A stretch of DNA of 64,000 nt. It comes from MH13 sp040219355. Its GTDB lineage: Bacteria; Pseudomonadota; Alphaproteobacteria; Rhizobiales; MH13. Where the stretch lies: contig JAVJSN010000015.1 of NCBI GenBank assembly GCA_040219355.1, positions 62,001 through 126,000 on the forward strand. The letters are read 5' to 3'. The notes under the pieces were generated by a model that worked only from the letters and a program-made list of their open reading frames with translations, ran no database searches and was not told the DNA's origin. Shown here one piece after another: positions 17,197-26,074 of the stretch. How positions within the stretch are numbered: the stretch's first letter is position 1; each line of letters begins with the position of its first letter. The position numbers and the translations under genes were made by a program.

Positions 17197-18249
17197 ATGG
17201 CAACCGTTGAGCTTGACGACGTCAAGAAACGCTTTGGCGCAACCCAAGTGTTGCACGGCATCACAACCTCCATCGACGATGGCGAGTTCATCGTCATTGT
17301 CGGCCCATCGGGCTGCGGAAAGTCGACGCTGCTGCGCATGGTGGCAGGCCTTGAAAGCGTGTCCTCCGGCGAAATCCGCATCAACGGCAAGCGCGTGAAC
17401 GAGGTGGAGCCCATGGACCGGGACATCGCGATGGTGTTCCAGAACTACGCGCTTTATCCGCATATGAGCGTGCGCCAGAATATGGGCTATGGCCTGAAGA
17501 TCGCCGGCCTTTCAAAGGACAAGATCGAAGCGAAGGTTCAGGAGGCCGCCACGCTCCTGCAACTTGGCGAGTATCTGGATCGGCGACCCAAGCAGCTTTC
17601 CGGCGGACAGCGTCAGCGCGTCGCCATGGGCCGGGCCATTGTTCGCGAGCCTTCTGTCTTCCTCTTCGACGAGCCCTTGTCCAACCTGGATGCGAAGCTG
17701 CGCGTGCAGATGCGCGTGGAGATCAAGGAACTGCAATACAAGCTGGGCATCACATCGCTTTATGTCACGCATGATCAGGTGGAGGCCATGACGATGGCGG
17801 ATCGCATGATCGTGATGAATGCGGGGATCGCCGAGCAAATCGGTTCACCGCTCGATGTTTATGAGCGACCGGATACGCTGTTTGCCGCTCAGTTTATCGG
17901 CAGCCCGTCGATGAATGTCCTTCCTGGCATTGTGGCTGGTAAGGCCGTTCGCGTCGGCGAGGCGGAACTTGGCCAGAGCGATCTTCCGGATGGACCTGTT
18001 AAGGTCGGCATTCGGCCAGAGCATGTCGCGATTTCCGATGATGGGAACCTGTGCTTGCGGGTGAATCTTGCCGAACCGCTCGGCGCGAACACGCTGCTCC
18101 ACGGTATCTTGGTGGGAAGTGGCGAGGCCTTCACCGCCGCTGTCTCGGGCGTCTACCGTGTGAGCGGCCACAATGAAGAGGTCACGCTCGCCGCCGATCG
18201 AACCCATCTGCATCTATTTGATATCGAAACGGGCAAACGCTTGAATTAA
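17197..18249 (+). CDS. ugpC: sn-glycerol-3-phosphate ABC transporter ATPase UgpC
   Basis: A 350-residue ATPase. Motifs are Walker A GPSGCGKST (37-45), Q loop MVFQNYALYPHM, signature LSGGQRQRVAMGRAIV, Walker B FLFDEPLSNLD and VTHDQ, followed by a TOBE domain with GIRPEHVAI. It completes the ugpBAEC operon in the usual order. Its 3-prime end overlaps the convergent oxidoreductase gene by four bases, so there is no room for a terminator. Confidence 0.94.
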   Translation: MATVELDDVKKRFGATQVLHGITTSIDDGEFIVIVGPSGCGKSTLLRMVAGLESVSSGEIRINGKRVNEVEPMDRDIAMVFQNYALYPHMSVRQNMGYGLKIAGLSKDKIEAKVQEAATLLQLGEYLDRRPKQLSGGQRQRVAMGRAIVREPSVFLFDEPLSNLDAKLRVQMRVEIKELQYKLGITSLYVTHDQVEAMTMADRMIVMNAGIAEQIGSPLDVYERPDTLFAAQFIGSPSMNVLPGIVAGKAVRVGEAELGQSDLPDGPVKVGIRPEHVAISDDGNLCLRVNLAEPLGANTLLHGILVGSGEAFTAAVSGVYRVSGHNEEVTLAADRTHLHLFDIETGKRLN

Positions 18250-19262
18250 AGCATAACTGGTTGACCGGTTCGGATGCTTTCGTCGGCGGCGAGGCATATG
18301 CGCAGCGACGAGACCGCGTCCTGCATGTGACGCGATAGATCCTTGTTCTGCGCAATCGCGTCCACGACGAAGCGTTGTTCCGCGTTGCACAGGTCCTGAT
18401 GGCCGGGCTCATCCGGCAGGTCGATCCATGTGTCTCCATCGGGTCGGTGAACCAGAAGGCCGCCTACCTTGGTGTGGCCATCAATATCGGCCGAGGCACT
18501 CTTTGGTTTATCGGTGATGGAAACCGCGCCATTGGGGCTGACAATGTCCTTCACGAAGAAGGCGGTCTCCGACATCATCGGCCCCCAACCCGCCTCGTAC
18601 CAGCCGACTGACCCGTCTTCAAAGACGACCTGAAGCTGACCGTAATTGTACATTTCGGGCGCGATCTCATCGGATAGCCGCAAGCCCATGCCTTGCACGC
18701 GGACCGGCTTGGCGTCGGTCACCTGGCACATGACATCGACATAGTGCACGCCGCAGTCGACCAGCGGCGAGGTGGTTTGCATTAGCGCCTTGTGGATGCT
18801 CCATTCGGCGCGTGAGGAGTGCTGATTGAGGTTCATGCGGAACACAAAGGGTCCGCCCAGTGCGCGGGCCTCGTCTATCATCCTCACCCAGGATGGGTGA
18901 TGGCGCAATATGTACCCGACGACCAATTTTCGCCCGAGCCGCTCTGCCGTTTCGACGACCCGTACAGCGTCCTCAACGGTTGTCGCCAACGGCTTTTCCA
19001 CGAAGACATGTGCCCCTGCCTCCATGGCTTGGATCGCAAGATCGGCATGACTGTCGGAATAGGTCGCGATGACAACCAAATCTGGGCCTCGCGCCAATCC
19101 TTGGTCGATGGTGTCGAACCAGGGCAAGGGTTGCAACTCGGCCGGCAACGCACGCGGAGACCGGTTAACCAGACCGATGATCTCAGACCCGCCCATCGCA
19201 TGATGGGCCAGGGCATGGCTTTGCCCCATCTGTCCCATGCCTATGACGAGAACTCTCAGCAT
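18246..19262 (-). CDS. Gfo/Idh/MocA-family NAD(P)-dependent dehydrogenase (copy 1)
   Basis: A 338-residue soluble oxidoreductase. The N-terminal Rossmann motif is VIGMGQMGQSHA, and the coenzyme/substrate motif VEKPLATT (near residue 92) carries the conserved EKP lysine. The C-terminal alpha/beta domain contains DCGVHYVDVM, with the conserved catalytic Asp-x-x-x-His pattern. Family members oxidise or reduce a sugar or cyclitol hydroxyl, often at C3. It is the last of ten co-directional genes with a CUT2 sugar importer and three related dehydrogenases. Confidence 0.9.
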   Translation of the reverse strand: MLRVLVIGMGQMGQSHALAHHAMGGSEIIGLVNRSPRALPAELQPLPWFDTIDQGLARGPDLVVIATYSDSHADLAIQAMEAGAHVFVEKPLATTVEDAVRVVETAERLGRKLVVGYILRHHPSWVRMIDEARALGGPFVFRMNLNQHSSRAEWSIHKALMQTTSPLVDCGVHYVDVMCQVTDAKPVRVQGMGLRLSDEIAPEMYNYGQLQVVFEDGSVGWYEAGWGPMMSETAFFVKDIVSPNGAVSITDKPKSASADIDGHTKVGGLLVHRPDGDTWIDLPDEPGHQDLCNAEQRFVVDAIAQNKDLSRHMQDAVSSLRICLAADESIRTGQPVML

Positions 19263-19277
19263 GCCGGTTTCTACCGT

Positions 19278-20393
19278 TTAAACCGGGAGCCGGCGAACGG
19301 ATCCGATGGCCACCTCTTTGCCGGTCTTCCGGCTTTCAACCGCAGCAAAGGCCATGGCCAGACTGCGCAGATTTTCAGCCGCGCCATTGGATGGCTCGCG
19401 ATCATCTTCTATGGCGCACAGAAGCTCGCCCATCGCGCCGCGAAACCCATCATTGAACCATTGGCCTTCCAAGACCGGTCTGGCGATACCGTTTGCGGTT
19501 GTCAGGGTAACGGATTGTTGGCCAAGGTCGGCACCGTCGGACTGTAGGCTTCCCAGTGTGCCCCCGACAAAGCTGGTATCACGCGGGCCATGTGGGATGC
19601 CGCCATCGAAGACAAGGCTTGCCTGACCGCCCTCCAGTTGCACGAGCGCCTGCGCGAGCAATGGTGCCTTGTTGGCCTGTCCCTTACCGTGCGTCGCGCT
19701 GGCAAAGACGCTCTGCGCCCGCTCGCCAACCATAGACGCGATGAAATCAAACCAGTGCACACCAAAATCATAGAGGATCAGATCGTCAATCTCATCGAAG
19801 GGTGTGCCGGCGGTCCAGCCATGGTTCCAGTGGATCGCGATATGGGCCGACAGCACTTCGCCAATATGGCCGGCGCGCACCGCCTCGCGCATGAAAGCTT
19901 TGTAGGGCGCCCAACGTCCGTTCTGGTTGACGGCAAGCTTCACGCCCTTGTCGTTGGCCAGTTTCACCAGGTCTTCGCCAATGTTGAGATCGGTCACGAA
20001 GGGTTTCTGGCTGAGCACATGCTTGCCTGCCTCAAGGGCCGCTTTGATAAGCGGTGCGCGATGCTCGGGGTGCAGGGTGATGTCCACCACATCGATGTCG
20101 GAATTATCCAGGATTGCCCGCCAATCCTCCTCGATGCGAGCCTTCGGGCAGTACTCGGCGGCCTTTTCTTCTGCTTTGCCGCGGGTGCGGTTCCAGAGCG
20201 CTGCGACCTCCCAGCCCGCTGTCCGGTAGGCATCCAGATGGCTGGCCGAAATGCCGCCCGTGCCAATCATGCCGATCCTGGGCCGGTAGGTTTTTGGCAT
20301 GGGCGGGCGATAGGGCACGTCCGGCGCATCGATTTCCGGAAGATCGGCGGATTTCAGGGCATAGGTGTCTGTGTCGGCGGCATCATCTGTCAT
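19278..20393 (-). CDS. Gfo/Idh/MocA-family dehydrogenase (copy 2, QKP variant)
   Basis: A 371-residue family member with a 38-residue N-terminal extension before the Rossmann motif GMIGTGGISASHL. The usual EKP motif reads SQKPFVTD, so Gln replaces Glu next to the conserved lysine. The catalytic-domain pattern is YDFGVHWFDFI. It overlaps the upstream dehydrogenase gene by four bases (ATGA) and lies 15 bases before copy 1. The variation between copies suggests different substrates or successive steps rather than redundancy. Confidence 0.89.
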   Translation of the reverse strand: MTDDAADTDTYALKSADLPEIDAPDVPYRPPMPKTYRPRIGMIGTGGISASHLDAYRTAGWEVAALWNRTRGKAEEKAAEYCPKARIEEDWRAILDNSDIDVVDITLHPEHRAPLIKAALEAGKHVLSQKPFVTDLNIGEDLVKLANDKGVKLAVNQNGRWAPYKAFMREAVRAGHIGEVLSAHIAIHWNHGWTAGTPFDEIDDLILYDFGVHWFDFIASMVGERAQSVFASATHGKGQANKAPLLAQALVQLEGGQASLVFDGGIPHGPRDTSFVGGTLGSLQSDGADLGQQSVTLTTANGIARPVLEGQWFNDGFRGAMGELLCAIEDDREPSNGAAENLRSLAMAFAAVESRKTGKEVAIGSVRRLPV

Positions 20394-21466
20394 GATATCA
20401 ACTCAAGGGTGCGTTTTTCTGCCGCCGAGCGAGCGGCGGTGTCAACAATGCGCTGAGCGGTGAGGCAAAGGTCGGGATCGAGCGGGCCAGCAACCTTTTC
20501 CCCACGTTCAATACAGCCAAGCACATAATCAATCGCGTTGCGCTCGCCTTCGGGAAGCGGGTCGGCTGGGATAACGTGACGAACGGGGTTGCCGCGCGTT
20601 TGAACACTCACATGATCGGCATAGTCGGGGCTTGAAATTGTGCCGTCGGTGCCGACAAAGACAAAGCCGCAGGTTGGTTGCGGCTGGATGATCCAGGGGT
20701 CCGTGAAGGTGCCCCAGCGCGTCTCCATCTTCGACAGGCCGCTCGCATAACGGCAAACGGTGATCGAATGCTGGTCGACCTCGATGCCCGGCGTGTCATC
20801 CACCGTACACGTTACTTCCAACGGCGCTTCGCCGTTCATGTACCAGGTGCCGAGCGTTGCTCCGTAGCCGAGATAATCGAGCAGCGAACCGCCGCCGGAG
20901 GTCTTTTTGTACCACCAGCTATCCGGTTTCTGACGCTCCACCTCTTCCGGCGTGACTTCGACCTTGTCGGCCAGATGGTAGAGCGGGCCGCGATTGCCAT
21001 CGTAGAAATGCACCTCGCGAAGCTGCCCAATCATGCCTTCATCGATCAGGCGTTTGGCCGTCACATGGCTTTCCACCCAGCGCAGCGGCCAGTTGATGGC
21101 CATCTGTTTGCCGGTGCCTTCCATAGCCTTCATCATGCGGCGGGCATCGGTGACCGAAGCGGCAAAGGGCTTTTCGACAAACACATGCACGTCATGTCCG
21201 GCAAGTCGTTCTGTGTAGTCGGCATGGTCTGCGGTCGCACTGCACAGGATCGCCATATCGTAGGGGCCGCTCGCCATGCAGGCATCAAAATCTGTGAAGA
21301 TGCGATCATCAGGGACGGCAAAATTCTCAATCGCGCCCTGCATCTTGGCGCGATCGGGATCGAACAGGCCGGCGATCTCCGCGTCCGGATGTTCATGCAC
21401 AAGGCGCAGCAGATCGCCCATATGCATATGGTCGAAACTGATGCCAACAATGCGAAATTTGGTCAT
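20390..21466 (-). CDS. Gfo/Idh/MocA-family dehydrogenase (copy 3)
   Basis: A 358-residue enzyme. The N-terminus (FRIVGISFDHMHMGDLL) is an unusual version of the Rossmann glycine motif, with GISFDHMHMG where GxGxxG is expected, so coenzyme binding may differ. The EKP motif is intact (VFVEKPFAASV). The C-terminal domain has GGGSLLDYLGYGATLG, the GG-x-x-x-D pattern of the family. It follows the second permease gene by 12 bases and overlaps copy 2 by four bases. Confidence 0.87.
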   Translation of the reverse strand: MTKFRIVGISFDHMHMGDLLRLVHEHPDAEIAGLFDPDRAKMQGAIENFAVPDDRIFTDFDACMASGPYDMAILCSATADHADYTERLAGHDVHVFVEKPFAASVTDARRMMKAMEGTGKQMAINWPLRWVESHVTAKRLIDEGMIGQLREVHFYDGNRGPLYHLADKVEVTPEEVERQKPDSWWYKKTSGGGSLLDYLGYGATLGTWYMNGEAPLEVTCTVDDTPGIEVDQHSITVCRYASGLSKMETRWGTFTDPWIIQPQPTCGFVFVGTDGTISSPDYADHVSVQTRGNPVRHVIPADPLPEGERNAIDYVLGCIERGEKVAGPLDPDLCLTAQRIVDTAARSAAEKRTLELIS

Positions 21467-21478
21467 CCAAGCCTCCTT

Positions 21479-22477
21479 TTATCGGCTGTCGGTCAGGCGC
21501 ACATAAAGGGCGGTCACGCCGAGAATGATCAATCCAAACAACGCCACGCGTGCGCCTTGTGGCATCTGCAGCAGGGTCAGAAGCGTGCCCAGAACGGTTA
21601 GGATCAAAGCCCCGACAATGGCCCCAGCATAGCTGCCGCGACCGCCGAAGATCGAGGTGCCGCCAATCACGGCGGCGGCCGCCGAAGGCAGCAGCAGCGG
21701 GTTGGCCAGCGACAGCGAAGGCGCGCGGATCATGCCGACATAGAGAAGGCCGGTGATGCCCGCGATGAGGCCCACAAGCGCGTAGAGTGCCAGGAACACC
21801 TGCCAACTGCGCACACCGGAAAGCTTTGTGGCATGCTCGTTGGAACCAATGGCAAAGAGCAGCCGCCCAAAGCCAGTGTAACGCAGACCAAGCAGGATGA
21901 TCGCGGCAAAGGGCACGAACAGGAACAGCCCGTTGGGCAACCCGGCGGTGCGCCCCGTGCCCAGCCATTCCAGAAAGGCCGGTATTTCCGAGCCAGTGTT
22001 GATGACAAAGCGCTGATAGACCTGCAGGCAGCCGGTGGCGATGAGGCCGGTGCCCAGCGTCATGATCAGCGGGTGGACGCGGGCGACACCAACCCCAAAC
22101 CCGTTGACAAGGCCGACCAGAACCGCTGCACCAAGCGCTATGACCACTCCGGCGAACGGGCCATAGAGCGGGGTGATCGAGGCGACCACGAACGCCGACA
22201 CTGTGGCCACCACGGCTGCCGACAGATCGATGCCGGCGGTCAGCATGGTCAGCATCTGGCAGGCGGCAAGCATCGCCAGCGGAATGGCGAATTTGAGTGT
22301 GTTGGCGAACCAGAAGGGCGAGATGATGCCAGGTCGCATGATCTCCAGCACGCCAACCAGGCAGCACAGCAGAAAGATCAGCGGGATCACCGGATTGTCG
22401 CCCAGGAAACGACCTACGCGCACAAGGGCGGGGATGTGGTCCTCTGGGGTGGGATGCACTTGATCACTTACGCTCAT
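21479..22477 (-). CDS. CUT2 sugar ABC transporter permease (RbsC family), second
   Basis: A 332-residue RbsC-like permease with eight to ten hydrophobic segments. Typical stretches are AGIDLSAAVVATVSAFVVASI and GGTSIFGGRGSYAGAIVGALIL. The frame is open upstream to 22804, but ATG 22477 overlaps the previous permease stop by four bases and gives the normal length. It presumably forms a heterodimer with the permease at 22474-23409. The binding protein and the double-domain ATPase are in the same operon. Confidence 0.91.
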   Translation of the reverse strand: MSVSDQVHPTPEDHIPALVRVGRFLGDNPVIPLIFLLCCLVGVLEIMRPGIISPFWFANTLKFAIPLAMLAACQMLTMLTAGIDLSAAVVATVSAFVVASITPLYGPFAGVVIALGAAVLVGLVNGFGVGVARVHPLIMTLGTGLIATGCLQVYQRFVINTGSEIPAFLEWLGTGRTAGLPNGLFLFVPFAAIILLGLRYTGFGRLLFAIGSNEHATKLSGVRSWQVFLALYALVGLIAGITGLLYVGMIRAPSLSLANPLLLPSAAAAVIGGTSIFGGRGSYAGAIVGALILTVLGTLLTLLQMPQGARVALFGLIILGVTALYVRLTDSR

Positions 22478-23409
22478 GCCTTGTTTCTCCGCATTACCAG
22501 GAACGCGCCAAACATCACCACAGCCACCATGATGGTGCCCTCCACGATTGTGGTGACGTTGGGATCCACTGCGGCCAGGGTGAGAATGGTACGGATGATC
22601 CGCAGAATGAACACCGCGATGATCGGCCCCAGCAGGCCGCCAATCCCGCCGCCAAGCACCACGCCGCCGAGAACAACCGCAGCCACCGACGCAAGAAGGT
22701 AAGGACCTGGAACTGGTTCTCCGATTCCAGTCAGCATGATGAGGCTCAAACCTCCCATGGCACAGAACAGGCCGCAGACGCCATAAGCGGCCACCTTGGT
22801 CCATCCCACCGGCACGCCGGAGCGAAAGGCGGCCAGTTCGTCAGACCCAACCGCGTAGATCGACAGGCCGAGTTTGGAGCGTTTCAGGGGGATCCACACC
22901 AGTGCGATGGCGATGGTCATCACGATCAGAGCCTTGGGCACCCAGAACAGAAGGGTGCCAGCAATGCTGTCTTCCAGCCAGTCATGCACGGTGCCGCCCG
23001 GGGCGTTGAGAACGAGCAATGCGGTGCCTTCCCAGACGAACAGCATGGCCAGTGTCACGACAATGTCCGGCACGCGCGTGACAACAATCAGAGCGCCATT
23101 GATCATGCCCATGCCGAGGCCGATCAACAGCGTGATGGCCACGGCCGGAACGGCGCCCATCGACTGCATGAGCACGGCGGCCGTGACCGCGCAGACCGCC
23201 ATGATAGAAGCGACCGACAGGTCGATACCGCCGGCAATAACCACAACGGCCATGGCCGCCGTGGCGAACGCAAAGGGCAGCGCCGCGCGGGCCAGGCTCT
23301 CAAGGCCGGTGAGGCCGAAAGTCGGTTGAATGATCTTGGTAATGCCAAGCAAAACCAGCAGCAGGGCGAACAGGCCGATGGTCCAGGCATGTTTCTGGGC
23401 AAAACTCAT
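22474..23409 (-). CDS. CUT2 sugar ABC transporter permease (RbsC family), first
   Basis: A 311-residue permease of the ribose/monosaccharide type with the signature AGGIDLSVASIMAVCAVTAAVLM and the late GGVVLGGGIGGLLGPIIAVFIL. Both flanking genes overlap it by four bases, indicating translational coupling of ATPase-permease-permease. It imports a monosaccharide or small glycoside together with its partner. Confidence 0.91.
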   Translation of the reverse strand: MSFAQKHAWTIGLFALLLVLLGITKIIQPTFGLTGLESLARAALPFAFATAAMAVVVIAGGIDLSVASIMAVCAVTAAVLMQSMGAVPAVAITLLIGLGMGMINGALIVVTRVPDIVVTLAMLFVWEGTALLVLNAPGGTVHDWLEDSIAGTLLFWVPKALIVMTIAIALVWIPLKRSKLGLSIYAVGSDELAAFRSGVPVGWTKVAAYGVCGLFCAMGGLSLIMLTGIGEPVPGPYLLASVAAVVLGGVVLGGGIGGLLGPIIAVFILRIIRTILTLAAVDPNVTTIVEGTIMVAVVMFGAFLVMRRNKA

Positions 23410-24899
23410 GCGGCGTTGTCTCCCGCTTCGTCTGCCGTAAGACCATAGGCGGCGCGCATCAGGGTTTGCTCGTCGGCATCGGCGGCATCGATCAGATCCA
23501 CCACGCGCCCGTTGAAAATTACCAAGGCGCGGTCGCAGGCAAGCGGCACTTCTTCGAGCTCCGAGGTGTAATAGAGGATGGCCGCACCTTGGTCGGCCAG
23601 TTCGCGAACCAGTGGGTAGATCTGGCGTTTGGTGCGCACATCGATGCCGCGCGTCGGGTCGAAAAGAAGCAAGGTTTCAACGCCCGTGGCGAGCCAGCGC
23701 CCGATGGTGACCTTCTGCTGATTGCCGCCCGAAAGCCGACGCACTTCGCCTTGCGCGCGGGTGTCAATTTGAAGACGGTCAATGGCCAGTCCCACGCGCT
23801 CGCGCTCGCGGCGCAGCTTCAATGGCCCCCAGGATCGCATGCGTGCTGAGAAGGGCAGGGCGATGTTTTCGCGCACCGAGCGCTCCGACAGCAAAGCTTC
23901 GGCACGGTCGCCGGGGACAAAGGTCAAACCGGCTGCGATGGCATCGGCTGGATGGCCAAACGCCTTAGGATTGCCGTCGACATGCAGAGTTCCACCCGAG
24001 GGTTTGGTGAAGCCGGACAGGACGTTGAACAGCTCGTCCTGCCCTTGACCTTCAAGGGCGACTACGCCGAGCACTTCGCCGGGATAAAGGTCGAAGGAGA
24101 CGTCGAGAAGCTTGGGCGCGGCAGCAAGATTTATGGCTGACAGGCGCGGTGATGCCTTGGTGGCGGCCTTGGCGTGGCTGGTGTCGCGATGGCCCAGATC
24201 GATCTTCGCGCCCAGCATCAGTTCCACCACCTTTTCCTCAACCCCTGGTTCGATCTTCAGATCGCCAACGGTCCGGCCGTCGCGCAACACGGTGGCGCTG
24301 TCGCACAGTTCAGAAATCTCGGTGAAGCGATGGGAGATATAGATCACGCCGCGGCCTTCATCGGCCTGCGCGCGCACAACGCGCAGTACGCGATCCACCA
24401 GATCGGTGGGCAGGGCGGCTGTCATCTCATCGAGCAGCAGAACGTCGGGTTTGCTGGCCAAGGCGCGCGCCAGATCAAGAATGCGCAGGGTGGCCAGTGG
24501 CAGATCCTTGATCATGTCGGCGAGGTGCAGGTTCTTGATCCCCAGCTCATCCACCCAGTGGAGAAAATCGTCGGCCGGCGTATCGCCCAGACGCAGATTG
24601 TCCGCAACATCCAGATCCGGGATCAGCGAGGGCTCCTGATAAACCGGCACCAGGCCGGAGGCGCGTGCCTGCGCCGGCGAACCGACACGCGCCGGAGTGC
24701 CCTGAATGAGCACATGGCCCGTGTCCGGCTTCAGTGCGCCGGTCAGAATTTTCACGAATGTGGATTTGCCCGCACCATTCGCACCCATCAGCGCGACCAC
24801 CTGTCCGCGCCCAACGTGCAGGCTGGCATCGGTGAGCGCTTTAACAGCGCCGAAACTCTTGGCGACGCCGGTAGCGTCCAATAGGGCGTGATCGGTCAT
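23406..24899 (-). CDS. CUT2 sugar ABC transporter ATPase with two nucleotide-binding domains (RbsA family)
   Basis: A 497-residue ATPase with two fused nucleotide-binding domains. The first has Walker A GANGAGKST (near 37), signature LATLRILDLARAL and Walker B VLLLDEM. The second has a degenerate A site, typical of RbsA, and an intact signature RRLSGGNQQKVTIGRWL. An in-frame extension to 24965 exists, but ATG 24899 matches the family N-terminus (MTDHALLDATGVAKSFG). The second Walker B reads TLLLFDPTRGID, with Asp-Pro instead of Asp-Glu, as in many CUT2 ATPases. It lies between the binding-protein gene and the permeases. Confidence 0.92.
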   Translation of the reverse strand: MTDHALLDATGVAKSFGAVKALTDASLHVGRGQVVALMGANGAGKSTFVKILTGALKPDTGHVLIQGTPARVGSPAQARASGLVPVYQEPSLIPDLDVADNLRLGDTPADDFLHWVDELGIKNLHLADMIKDLPLATLRILDLARALASKPDVLLLDEMTAALPTDLVDRVLRVVRAQADEGRGVIYISHRFTEISELCDSATVLRDGRTVGDLKIEPGVEEKVVELMLGAKIDLGHRDTSHAKAATKASPRLSAINLAAAPKLLDVSFDLYPGEVLGVVALEGQGQDELFNVLSGFTKPSGGTLHVDGNPKAFGHPADAIAAGLTFVPGDRAEALLSERSVRENIALPFSARMRSWGPLKLRRERERVGLAIDRLQIDTRAQGEVRRLSGGNQQKVTIGRWLATGVETLLLFDPTRGIDVRTKRQIYPLVRELADQGAAILYYTSELEEVPLACDRALVIFNGRVVDLIDAADADEQTLMRAAYGLTADEAGDNAA

Positions 24900-24926
24900 G
24901 AAGGTAGGTTCGGTCTGTTGCGCAGG

Positions 24927-24955
24927 AAAAGCGACCCCCGCCCATTGGGCGAGGG
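24927..24955 (-). other. Intercistronic hairpin with U-run between binding-protein and ATPase genes
   Basis: On the minus strand CCCTCGCCC-AAT-GGGCGGGGG forms a nine-pair stem including one G-U pair, followed by TCGCTTTTCC. It lies between the binding-protein stop and the ATPase start. It is likely to act as a partial terminator or mRNA stabiliser so that binding protein exceeds membrane subunits. Confidence 0.6.
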
Positions 24956-24982
24956 CCAGTCTCATTGAATCGTCAGTCGTGC

Positions 24983-26008
24983 TTAGCCTGCAGGGCCTTC
25001 ACAGGCGATGATCTGTTCCATGGAGTAGTCCGTCCAGCCGGGGATGGTCACAGACACCGGCCATTCGGGATCAAGGTTGGGATTCTGCGCAGCGGCAATG
25101 ATGCCGCGGCCTTCCTCGGTAATGTTCTCCCAAAGCACCGGATCCACCAGCACGGTGGTGCTGTCTGGCGCTTCGCCGTTCAGGATATCGACAGCCAAAG
25201 CGATGCCTGCACCACCCACGGATCCTGGATTGGTGACAGCTGCGCCTTGCAGACCTTCCACTTCACTGAGGTACTGCACAAAGCCTGCATTGTCGGCGCC
25301 AACGATCGGCACCAATGGCGCGCCGGACTCGGTGAACGCATCGACGATCACATTGTCGATGCCTGACGTCCAAACACCGTCGAATGGAATGCCGGTGGCC
25401 AGGAAGTCAAACATTTGCTGCTTGCCCTGATCCTGCTGCCAGCCGGTGAACACTTCATGGATGATGTTGATATCGGGGTATTCGGCCAATGCCCGCTTGA
25501 AGCCATTGTCACGGTCAGTGTCAGCCGACACACCGGCAATGCCGCGCATATAAACGATGTCGCCGGAACCGCCGACCTGTTCGAACAACCATCTGGCACC
25601 CAGATAGGCATACTCTTCCTGATTGTTGGAAAGAATGTAGGCGCCTTCGGCGGTCACGCCGGCATCAACGGCAACCACCACAATGCCCTGCTCGATGGCG
25701 GCATCGATGGCCGAGTTGAGCGCTTCGGGGTTGGAAGGGTTGAGCACGATGGCGTCAACGCCGGCTTCAATGAGATTGTTGAGGTCTTCAAGCTGTCCGG
25801 CGCTGTCGGTGTTGCGGTGCGCAACGATGAGGCCCGACACATCCTCTTCGACGGCAGCTTGGGCACGCATGGCGCAGATCATCTGCTCGCGCCAGCCATT
25901 GCCCTGCACGGTGTTGGAGACGCCGATGGTATAATCGGCGGCGAAGGCTGCTGCGCCCGTGCTTGCGAGGATCGCAATCGCCGCTGCGCTTGAAAGAAGG
26001 TGTTTCAT
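24983..26008 (-). CDS. CUT2 sugar ABC transporter periplasmic binding protein (RbsB type)
   Basis: A 341-residue periplasmic receptor with a signal peptide of about 23 residues ending AAFA. The type-I binding-protein pattern is clear: YTIGVSNTVQGNGWREQM, IEAGVDAIVLNPSNPEALN and a C-terminal lobe with PIVGADNAGFVQYL. It supplies the RbsA/RbsC-type transporter that follows. The neighbouring dehydrogenases and isomerase suggest a sugar, cyclitol or anhydrosugar ligand. Confidence 0.93.
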   Translation of the reverse strand: MKHLLSSAAAIAILASTGAAAFAADYTIGVSNTVQGNGWREQMICAMRAQAAVEEDVSGLIVAHRNTDSAGQLEDLNNLIEAGVDAIVLNPSNPEALNSAIDAAIEQGIVVVAVDAGVTAEGAYILSNNQEEYAYLGARWLFEQVGGSGDIVYMRGIAGVSADTDRDNGFKRALAEYPDINIIHEVFTGWQQDQGKQQMFDFLATGIPFDGVWTSGIDNVIVDAFTESGAPLVPIVGADNAGFVQYLSEVEGLQGAAVTNPGSVGGAGIALAVDILNGEAPDSTTVLVDPVLWENITEEGRGIIAAAQNPNLDPEWPVSVTIPGWTDYSMEQIIACEGPAG

Positions 26009-26074
26009 TGGTAGATCTCCCAGTTTTGGTTGTTCAGTTGGTCTTGGTCTTTCATGCTGGGCTGGATGCCCAAT

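Noticed and set aside
20678..21601. Plus-strand frame of 307 codons
   Set aside because: Antisense to dehydrogenase copy 3 and the permease; no recognisable product.
21393..22367. Minus-strand frame of 324 codons within the permease gene
   Set aside because: Wrong frame of an RbsC-type permease; composition rich in Arg and His without domain pattern.
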